Shown one piece after another: positions 26,356 to 33,145 of a stretch of DNA of 33,145 nucleotides. A model generated the notes under the pieces. That model ran no database searches. It was not told the DNA's origin and saw nothing but the letters and a program-made list of their open reading frames with translations. The DNA lies in contig JACVIY010000012.1 of NCBI GenBank assembly GCA_015711755.1, forward strand, positions 1-33,145. The letters are read 5' to 3'. How positions within the stretch are numbered: the first letter of the stretch is position 1; every line of letters starts with the position of its first letter. The position numbers and the translations under genes were made by a program. Source of the DNA: Candidatus Geothermincola secundus (GTDB taxonomy: Bacteria > Actinomycetota > Geothermincolia > Geothermincolales > Geothermincolaceae).

Positions 26356-28082
26356 TCTACCTTGAAGCCGCCGACGACCTTGCTCAGCCTGGCGGCCATC
26401 TCCGCGAGCTCCTGGGCCGCGGAGTTTATCTCCTGCATGGACGCGGTCTGTTCCTCCACCGCCGCCGCCGACTCCTCGGAGGACGCCGCCACCTCGTCCG
26501 CGATACTGGCTATCTCGGTTATGGCCTTGAGGGCCTGCTCGCTGTTCTCCACCTGCTTGCGGGTGCTCTCGGCGATCTCCTGAGCGTAGCGGGCGGTGTT
26601 CTGCACGGACACGGTTATCTCGCGCAGGGCCGCCCCGGCCCGCCCCACCACTTCTGTTCCCTTGGAGACCTCCTGCACCGACCTCTCGATGTTCTCAGCC
26701 ATATGCCCCACCTCACCCTGTATCTCCATGATCAGGTGAGATATCTGTTCCGCCGCCTTGCGGGAATCCTCCGCCAGCTTGCGCACCTCGTCAGCCACCA
26801 CCGCGAAGCCCCTCCCGTGCTCCCCGGCCCGGGCCGCCTCGATGGCGGCGTTGAGCGCCAGCAGGTTGGTCTGGTCGGCCACGCTGGTGATGACCTCCAC
26901 GATGATGCCTATCTGCATGAAACGCTCCTCCAGACTCCCGCTGGTGGCCAGCACCATGCGGGCGGCGCTGTTGATAGCCTCTATGGCCTCCGCCGTCTCC
27001 ACCGCGGCCTCGGCGCCCTTCTGCGCCAGCTCGATGGCCTCGAGGGAGGCGGAGCTCGACATCTCGGCCTTGTCCGAGATCTCCTGCACGGTGGCGCTCA
27101 TGGCCTCCATGGCGTGGGAGGTCTCCAGGACCCGCCGGGCTTGCTCCTCGCTGCCCTTGGCGATGTGGGAAACGGTGGAGGAGATCTCCTGGCTGGAGGC
27201 GTTTATCTCCTGGACCACCGAGGCCATCTGCTCCGCATGGGCGGAGAGCGCGCCGGCGATCTTGCTTATCTCGGCAATGGAGCCGCGCAGGGCTCTGATC
27301 ATCAGGTTTATGGAGTCCGCCAGGTTTCCCAGCGCTCCTTTTTCTTCCCAGACCACCTGCTGGGTGAGATCGCCGTCTCCCGCAGCGATCCTCCCCACCT
27401 GCCGGGTTATCATGTCTATAGGCCTGGTCACCCAGCGGTACATCAGCAGCGCGAAGGCGGCCCCCACCGCGCCCGCGACCGCCATCAGGACGGCGGAGGC
27501 GATGATGGCGGAGCGGAAGGTGCTCTTGAGGGACCCGACGAGCTCCGTTGAGCGTCCGGCGGCCGCTTCCAGAAAGGCAGCCCCTTTCTCCTGCACCGCC
27601 GAGGCCAGCTTACCTTCCCGCAGCAGGAGTTCGGCCACGCTCTCGTCGCCGCTGAGCGCCTTCCCCGCCCGGGCGTATTCCTCGAGGAAGGAATCAAGGC
27701 GGCGGTATTCCTCTTCCAGCCCGAGCAGCGCCTCCCGGATGCTCGCTTCTTCCGCGGCTTTCATCGCCTCCAGGCTCCTCAGGGCCGCAGAGCGCCCTCT
27801 GTCGAAGAGCTCTCGGGCCCCTTCCGTATCGCCGGAAAGGGCCAGGGGCAAGGCCCCCCTCTCCTCCTCCAATGCTGTGCTGAACGACGCGTATTCCCGT
27901 TGGGCCCCCTGCAGGCGCTGCGCACCGCTGGCCTTCCCCGTCTGCCCGGCGGATACGGCGATGGAAACGATGAAAACGGCCCATATCGCCCCCACGAAGA
28001 CGATGGTCGCGACAATCACCGAGCGTCGGTAGCTGAACCGCTTCTGTATGCCCTTCTCCAGCTTCAAATAAAGGCCCTCCAA
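26352..28082 (-). CDS. methyl-accepting chemotaxis protein, 4HB-like sensor + HAMP + signal domain
   Basis: TM1 [23 protein letters not shown], ~145-aa helical ectodomain, TM2, [27 protein letters not shown], hairpin [44 protein letters not shown]; overlaps next MCP by ATGA. Confidence 0.95.
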   Translation of the reverse strand: MEGLYLKLEKGIQKRFSYRRSVIVATIVFVGAIWAVFIVSIAVSAGQTGKASGAQRLQGAQREYASFSTALEEERGALPLALSGDTEGARELFDRGRSAALRSLEAMKAAEEASIREALLGLEEEYRRLDSFLEEYARAGKALSGDESVAELLLREGKLASAVQEKGAAFLEAAAGRSTELVGSLKSTFRSAIIASAVLMAVAGAVGAAFALLMYRWVTRPIDMITRQVGRIAAGDGDLTQQVVWEEKGALGNLADSINLMIRALRGSIAEISKIAGALSAHAEQMASVVQEINASSQEISSTVSHIAKGSEEQARRVLETSHAMEAMSATVQEISDKAEMSSSASLEAIELAQKGAEAAVETAEAIEAINSAARMVLATSGSLEERFMQIGIIVEVITSVADQTNLLALNAAIEAARAGEHGRGFAVVADEVRKLAEDSRKAAEQISHLIMEIQGEVGHMAENIERSVQEVSKGTEVVGRAGAALREITVSVQNTARYAQEIAESTRKQVENSEQALKAITEIASIADEVAASSEESAAAVEEQTASMQEINSAAQELAEMAARLSKVVGGFKVE

Positions 28083-28151
28083 GGCGCTCCTCCCGGTTCT
28101 TTGTCCTTTTCCGCTATTTTAACCACAGGTCGTCGAAAAAGCGATTTTCCC

Positions 28152-29156
28152 TCATCGGCTTTCTTTCCTCGTCGCCGGACCTTGCCCGCCCCTCGAGCCG
28201 GCCCCCTCCCTCAAAGAGGGGCGAGAGCGCTCGCATCGAGCCGGCAAGCAGGTCTCTTCGGCCTTGCGGTAGATCCTCTCCCTCCTGAGCACCGGCTCAA
28301 AGCCGGCTCCCGCGGCGCCGATGATGGCCTCGCTCTTGCCCAGGACCAGGAAGCCGTCGCGCCGGAGCGAGGCTCGAAAGAGATCCAGCAGCCTCGCCTG
28401 CATGTCCCTCTCGAAGTAGATGAGCACATTGCGGCACAGGATCATGTCCAGGAAACGGTAGGGGGGCATCTTCATAAGGTCGGCTCGATGGAACTTCACC
28501 GCATGGGCCACCTCCTCGCTTACCCGCCATCCCTCGCCCTCCCGGCGAAAATAGCGCTCGGGCTGCATGCCTGGAAGCAGGGTGAAGGAGGGGTAGATCC
28601 CTCTCCTGGCCGCCTGCAGACTCCTCTCATCAAGGTCCGTGGCGGTTATTCGCACGTGCCAGGAGTCGCGGTCGGGCAGGCGGGACAGGAAGTCGAGCAA
28701 CAGGATGGACAGCGAATAGGGCTCCTCTCCGGTGGCGCATCCCGCACTCCAGATGCGTATGGTGTTGCTCCGCTTGGCCCTTTTATGCTCCAGCATCTGG
28801 GGGAGGACGTATTGGCGCAGGGCCTGGTACACGTCGGGGTCCCGGAAGAACTCGGTGACGTTTATGGTCAGGTCGTCCAGAAGCCGACGGTACTCGTCGG
28901 GGTCCCGCTTGAGGCGCTGGAGGTAATCGAGGTACCGCGCGGTGGAGGTGGCTCTCATGCGCACGCCGATCCGTCGCTTCAGATAGCTGGGCTTGTACTG
29001 CCGGCAGTCCAGGCCCCGGTGGTCGAATATGTGCTTGAGCAGCAATTGGAATTCCTGGGGCGAGCCGGCGGGTTCCGCCGCAGCCGGATCCGGGAATGGC
29101 GCCTTGCTCGCGCCTTCCCCAGGCACGTCCGGCCTCTCTCTGTCCCGTGCGGCCAT
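28152..29156 (-). CDS. cheR: chemotaxis protein methyltransferase CheR
   Basis: FQLLLKHIFDHRGLDCRQYKPSYLKRRIGVRM...NVTEFFRDPDVYQALR...IRIWSAGCATGEEPYSLSILL...DMILCRNVLIYFE. Confidence 0.95.
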   Translation of the reverse strand: MAARDRERPDVPGEGASKAPFPDPAAAEPAGSPQEFQLLLKHIFDHRGLDCRQYKPSYLKRRIGVRMRATSTARYLDYLQRLKRDPDEYRRLLDDLTINVTEFFRDPDVYQALRQYVLPQMLEHKRAKRSNTIRIWSAGCATGEEPYSLSILLLDFLSRLPDRDSWHVRITATDLDERSLQAARRGIYPSFTLLPGMQPERYFRREGEGWRVSEEVAHAVKFHRADLMKMPPYRFLDMILCRNVLIYFERDMQARLLDLFRASLRRDGFLVLGKSEAIIGAAGAGFEPVLRRERIYRKAEETCLPARCERSRPSLREGAGSRGGQGPATRKESR

Positions 29157-29373
29157 ACAGCCCTGCCTTTCGGCCCCGCCTAACCGCTGCCCCGCGGCTC
29201 ACCGCGGGTTTTCCCGCCGGCCTTCTCCCTATATAATTAATTATTCCATACCCGCGGCCTTCCCGCCTCTGCGGGCCGGGGCCGCCGCTTCGAGCAGGGG
29301 GGCCTCCTCCCTCCCCGGGACACGGCCCCCCACCGCCCTGCTATAATCGGAAAAAAGACGGTGGTGAGGCCGA

Positions 29374-30657
29374 TTGCAGTCAGGTGGGCGCTTTGACTAT
29401 TACAGCGGGCTCTACGCGGACCGCACCTACTCCATGATGTCCTCGGAGATAAGGGAGCTGCTCGCGGTCACCGCGCGTCCGGACATAATATCATTGGCTG
29501 GGGGTCTGCCCTGCACCGAGGTGATGCCCGTTGGCATGCTCACGGAGCTGGCGGAGCGCGTTTTCCGGGAAGACGGGCCGGGGGCCATGCAGTACGGCCC
29601 CACCGACGGGTATGCGCCGCTCAAACGCTCGCTGTGCATGGTGATGGAGGAGGAGGGGCTGCGCGCCTATCCCGAGGAGATCATCATCACCCACGGCTCC
29701 CAGCAGGCCCTGGACATGCTCTCCAAGATACTGCTGAATCCCGGCGACCCGGTCATCGTGGAGGCGCCTTCCTATGTGGGGGCGCTGAACAGCTTCATGA
29801 GCTATCAGCCGGAGATGTTCACGGTGGGAATGGACGGCGACGGCATGCTGCTTGGCGAGCTGGAGTCGGTCTTGCTGCGGCTGCGGCGCAGCGGAAAGCG
29901 GGCCAAGTTCCTCTACACCGTCCCCAATTTCCAGAATCCCGCGGGGATAACCCTTTCGGCCGAGCGGCGGATGGGCCTGATAGAGCTGTCTCGCGAACAC
30001 GACCTGATGCTGATCGAGGATAATCCCTACGGGCTGCTGCGATATGAAGGCGAGCCGCTCCCCACCCTCAAATCGCTGGATCCCCAGAGAGTGGTCTATC
30101 TGGGAACGCTGTCCAAGATCTTCTCAGCCGGCCTGCGGATAGGCTGGGCTTTTGCCCCCCCTCCGCTCCTGGAGAAGCTGCTTCTGGCCAAGCAGTCCGC
30201 CGACCTCTGCACTTCCGCGCTCACCCAGCGCATCGCCCACGCTTATTTCCAGACGCAGGACTGGCGCGCGACCGTGGCTCGGCTGGCGGAGGTTTATCGT
30301 AGGCGTCGCGACGTCATGCTGGAATCCCTCGAGGAGTTCTTCCCCGAGGAGGCATCCTGGACCCGCCCGGGAGGGGGGTTCTTCGTCTGGGTGACCCTGC
30401 CGCCTTATCTGGACACCAAAAGCATGTTGGCCCGGAGCGTGGAAAGCAAGGTGGCCTATGTGCCCGGAACCGGCTTCTATCCGGGGGGCCGCGGGGCTCA
30501 CGAGATGCGCCTCAACTTCTCCTATCCGGATGAAGAGGAGATACGCGAGGGGGTCAAGCGGCTTTCCAAAGTGATCCGGAGGGAGATCTCCCTGGCCCGC
30601 TCGCTGGGTCTGGACATCGCTGGAGACGAGGGCAGCGTTACCTCTGGAGGTGGATGA
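29374..30657 (+). CDS. PLP-dependent aminotransferase (LysN / 2-aminoadipate transaminase-like, class I/II)
   Basis: DIISLAGGLPCTEVMPV...ITHGSQQALDMLSKILLNPGDPVIVEAPSYVGAL...VPNFQNPAGITLS...YLGTLSKIFSAGLRIGW; TTG start proposed. Confidence 0.9.
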   Translation: MQSGGRFDYYSGLYADRTYSMMSSEIRELLAVTARPDIISLAGGLPCTEVMPVGMLTELAERVFREDGPGAMQYGPTDGYAPLKRSLCMVMEEEGLRAYPEEIIITHGSQQALDMLSKILLNPGDPVIVEAPSYVGALNSFMSYQPEMFTVGMDGDGMLLGELESVLLRLRRSGKRAKFLYTVPNFQNPAGITLSAERRMGLIELSREHDLMLIEDNPYGLLRYEGEPLPTLKSLDPQRVVYLGTLSKIFSAGLRIGWAFAPPPLLEKLLLAKQSADLCTSALTQRIAHAYFQTQDWRATVARLAEVYRRRRDVMLESLEEFFPEEASWTRPGGGFFVWVTLPPYLDTKSMLARSVESKVAYVPGTGFYPGGRGAHEMRLNFSYPDEEEIREGVKRLSKVIRREISLARSLGLDIAGDEGSVTSGGG

Positions 30658-31604
30658 TGGGCAGGAGAGTGGCCGTGCTCATGGGAGGCAGCTCGCTGGA
30701 GCGCGACGTATCCCTGCGCTCGGGACGGCGCATAGCGCGCGCCCTGCGCGAGCTTGGGCACGAGGTAAGCGAGCATGACATTGACCGCGAGCTGGTGGCG
30801 GACCTCAAGGCCGCCCGCCCCGACCTGGTGTATATCGCCCTGCACGGAAAGTACGGCGAGGACGGAACCGTTCAGGAGATCCTGGAGATACTGGGGCTTC
30901 CTTACACCGGCCCGGGCGTCTTCTCCAGCACCGTGGGCTTCAACAAGATACTCTCCAAGGAGATCTTCATCCGAGAGGGCATCCCCACTCCCCCCTTCTT
31001 CACCCTGTCCTCGGCCACCTTTCAGGAAATGGGGGCCTCGCATCTTCTCGGGGATATCGCTGATCGCCTGGGGTTCCCCTTGGTGGTAAAGCCCGCCGCC
31101 CAGGGCTCAGCGCTGGGAGTGAGGATCGTCGGCGGCCCGACTGAGCTAGCGCCGGCCATAGCTTCCGCTTTGGACTACGACGACCGCGTCCTTCTGGAGA
31201 AGTTCGTGCGGGGGACCGAACTGGCGGTCAGCATCCTCGGCAACTTCGAGCTCGAGGCCCTTCCGCCAGTGGAGATAGTGCCGCGCAGCGGATATTTTGA
31301 CTTTGAGTCGCGTTATACCCATGGGGCCACGGAATACCACTGCCCCGCGCGCCTGGAGGAAAAGGCGCGGGAGGGGGCCTCCGCGGTGGCCCTGCGGGCC
31401 CACCGAGCTTTGGGCTGCCTGAATGTCTCCCGCGTGGACATCATCGTCGACGAAGAGGGCGTTCCCCAGGTGCTCGAGCTCAACATCAGCCCGGGCATGA
31501 CCGAAACCAGTCTCCTTCCCATGTCGGCGGAGGCGGCGGGGATGACCTTCCTGGAGCTGGTGGAGCGTCTGGTGGAGCTGGCCCTGAATAAACCGGCGGA
31601 CTGA
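30654..31604 (+). CDS. ddl: D-alanine--D-alanine ligase
   Basis: VAVLMGGSSLERDVSLRSGRRIARAL...HGKYGEDGTVQEILEILGLPYTGPGVFSS...VVKPAAQGSALGVRIV...ESRYTHGATEYHCPARL...ELNISPGMTETSLLP; starts with ATGA overlap. Confidence 0.95.
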   Translation: MMGRRVAVLMGGSSLERDVSLRSGRRIARALRELGHEVSEHDIDRELVADLKAARPDLVYIALHGKYGEDGTVQEILEILGLPYTGPGVFSSTVGFNKILSKEIFIREGIPTPPFFTLSSATFQEMGASHLLGDIADRLGFPLVVKPAAQGSALGVRIVGGPTELAPAIASALDYDDRVLLEKFVRGTELAVSILGNFELEALPPVEIVPRSGYFDFESRYTHGATEYHCPARLEEKAREGASAVALRAHRALGCLNVSRVDIIVDEEGVPQVLELNISPGMTETSLLPMSAEAAGMTFLELVERLVELALNKPAD

Positions 31605-31610
31605 ACGGGG

Positions 31611-31622
31611 GGCCCGCGGGCC
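31611..31622. repeat. 12-bp perfect palindrome GGCCCGCGGGCC in convergent gap
   Basis: Read directly; lies between stops of ddl (31604) and parB (31625). Confidence 0.6.
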
Positions 31623-31624
31623 TT

Positions 31625-32491
31625 CTATCCCGCAAACTCCTCAGAGGTCTGCACCCCCAGCTCCGCAAGCAGCCTCGCGAGCTCCCTGTCGTTGCGGAAA
31701 TCGATGACGATGCGGCCCTTTCTCCTGCCCCTGAAAACCCTGACCTTTGAGCCCAGCCGCGCGGATATTATCGACTCAAGCTCTTCCAGTCTAACCGGCT
31801 TGGTTTTTTTAGAGGACGGCGCTCCTCCCTCCGCCGCCTTCAACAGATGCCTCCTCGCCAACTCCTCGGCCTGGCGGACCGACAGCCCCTCGTCGATGAT
31901 GCGCCTCGCCAGCTCTCCCTGATAAGGGTCTCCCTGCAGGGCCAACAAGGAGCGGGCGTGGCCGGCGCTGAGCTCTCCGGCCACCACTGCCGCCTGTATC
32001 TCCAGCGGCAACTGCAAGAGGCGCAGGGTGTTGGAGATAGCCGGCCTGCTCTTCCCCAATCTCTGAGAAAGCTCCTCCTGGGTAAGGCCGAAGTCCTCCA
32101 TCAGCTGCCGATAAGCCCCCGCCTCCTCTATGGCGTTGAGGTCCTCTCTGTGCAGGTTCTCGATCAGGGCAACCTCCAATGCCTGGGGGTCGCTCGTGTC
32201 CCTGACCACTGCGGGGATGGAGCTCACCCCCGCTTTGAGGGCGGCCCTCCATCTCCTCTCCCCCACCACCAGCTCATAGCCTCCCGGGCACGGCCTTACC
32301 ACCACGGGCTGCACAACCCCGTGCTCGAGGATGGAGGCGGCCAGCTCTTCCAGCCCCTCATCATCGAAGGTCTTGCGCGGCTGCAGGGGGTTTGGCTTGA
32401 TGCGGTCCAAGGGCACCATCTCGTAACGCGGCTCGGCGCCGTTGGAGGCGATGAGCGCGCTCAGCCCCTTACCCAGTCCTTTCTTGGCCAT
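31625..32491 (-). CDS. parB: chromosome partitioning protein ParB
   Basis: KKGLGKGLSALI, LDRIKPNPLQPRKTFDDEGLEELAASILEHGVVQPVVV, ELVVGERRWRAAL, LIENLHREDLNAIEEA. Confidence 0.96.
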   Translation of the reverse strand: MAKKGLGKGLSALIASNGAEPRYEMVPLDRIKPNPLQPRKTFDDEGLEELAASILEHGVVQPVVVRPCPGGYELVVGERRWRAALKAGVSSIPAVVRDTSDPQALEVALIENLHREDLNAIEEAGAYRQLMEDFGLTQEELSQRLGKSRPAISNTLRLLQLPLEIQAAVVAGELSAGHARSLLALQGDPYQGELARRIIDEGLSVRQAEELARRHLLKAAEGGAPSSKKTKPVRLEELESIISARLGSKVRVFRGRRKGRIVIDFRNDRELARLLAELGVQTSEEFAG

Positions 32492-33145
32492 TCCTCATCA
32501 CTTCCTTTGCAAGCTCATGGTAGGATATGGCCCCCTTGGATAGGGGGTCGTACTCACAAATCGGCCGCCCGTAGCTGGGGGCCTCGCTCAGCCTCACGCT
32601 GCGAGGTATGAGGACGGAGAAAGCGTGCTGCGGGTAGGCCTTGCGGACCTCCTCCACCACCTGTCGGGAGAGGTTGGTGCGCGGGTCGAACATGGTCATC
32701 ACTATTCCCCCTATGCGCAGGTCGCGGTTGAGATGGGCGCGCACTTTGTCGATGGTGCGCATCAGCAGCACCAGCCCCTCCAGGGCGTAGTATTCGCACT
32801 GAATGGGTATGAGCACTTCGTCCGCCGCTGCCAGTGCGTTTATGGTGAGCAGCCCCAGGGAAGGAGGGCAGTCTACAAAGACGTAGTCGTACTCGCACAG
32901 CACATCCTGCAGGGCCTCCTTAAGCCTCCATTCTCGCGACATCAACGCCACCAGCTCCACCTCGGCCCCCGCGAGCTGTATGGTGGAAGGAGCGAGCCGC
33001 AATCCATCTATGCCCGTATCGAGTATTATCTCTCTTATGGGCACATCCTTCACCAGGGAGCCGTAAACGCATTCTTTTATGCGGCCTCGCTCAACGCCCA
33101 GGCCGCTTGTGGCGTTGCCCTGAGGATCCAGGTCCACCAACAGAA
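32469..33145 (-). CDS. parA: chromosome partitioning ATPase ParA (5' end truncated by window edge)
   Basis: LLVDLDPQGNATSGLGVERG...YDYVFVDCPPSLGLLTINALAAADEVLIPIQCEYYALEGL; 3' end overlaps parB start by 23 nt. Confidence 0.95.
   Translation of the reverse strand, partial: LLVDLDPQGNATSGLGVERGRIKECVYGSLVKDVPIREIILDTGIDGLRLAPSTIQLAGAEVELVALMSREWRLKEALQDVLCEYDYVFVDCPPSLGLLTINALAAADEVLIPIQCEYYALEGLVLLMRTIDKVRAHLNRDLRIGGIVMTMFDPRTNLSRQVVEEVRKAYPQHAFSVLIPRSVRLSEAPSYGRPICEYDPLSKGAISYHELAKEVMRNGQERTG

Noticed and set aside
25480-26870. Long near-identical DNA stretch in the two MCP genes
   Set aside because: The shared region encodes the conserved hairpin tip ([28 protein letters not shown]) and is expected between paralogues; not a mobile or recombination element.
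25225-28032. Long plus-strand ORFs antisense to the two MCPs (452, 424, 303, 282 aa)
   Set aside because: Shadow ORFs of GC-rich coding sequence; the antisense similarity between them simply reflects the two homologous MCP signal domains.
1-33145. tRNA/rRNA genes, CRISPR arrays, transposases, prophage or toxin-antitoxin/defence modules
   Set aside because: None recognised on reading both strands; the window appears to be housekeeping and chemotaxis rather than a defence island.

Overview
High-GC bacterial chromosomal segment. The actinobacterial-type DUF5318 protein and the parA/parB + CwlM-like arrangement suggest a deep-branching actinobacterium near oriC (inference). About 34 plausible genes are present. 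Left part: an RsbRD-N-like protein, histidine phosphatase, DUF5318, CooT-like protein, FAD glycerol-3-phosphate dehydrogenase, secreted/zinc-ribbon proteins, glutamate synthase small chain, DUF4349, an MptB-like GT-C + PQQ-propeller pair, an EF-Tu-domain-like protein, a repeat lipoprotein, and a divergent arginase-fold protein. Middle: a geranylgeranyl-reductase-like flavoprotein, an ATC-hydrolase-like protein, a TetR regulator, and a CwlM-like pseudo-amidase. Right part: a complete same-strand chemotaxis cluster (cheR, 2 MCPs, cheW, cheY, cheB, cheA, cheC, cheD) ending in an Asp23/Gls24 gene, then aminotransferase-ddl and parB-parA (parA truncated by the window edge). No tRNA, rRNA, CRISPR or transposon was found. 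The most interesting signals are: the CwlM-like amidase lacking its zinc ligands; a four-fold BamE-like/EF-hand-like repeat lipoprotein; TATAxT-N7-ATG leaderless promoter signatures; a recurring TATTATAC element in three divergent intergenic regions; a palindrome overlapping the predicted gltA start site; a CheC with one degenerate active site; and an MCP with almost no extracytoplasmic domain.
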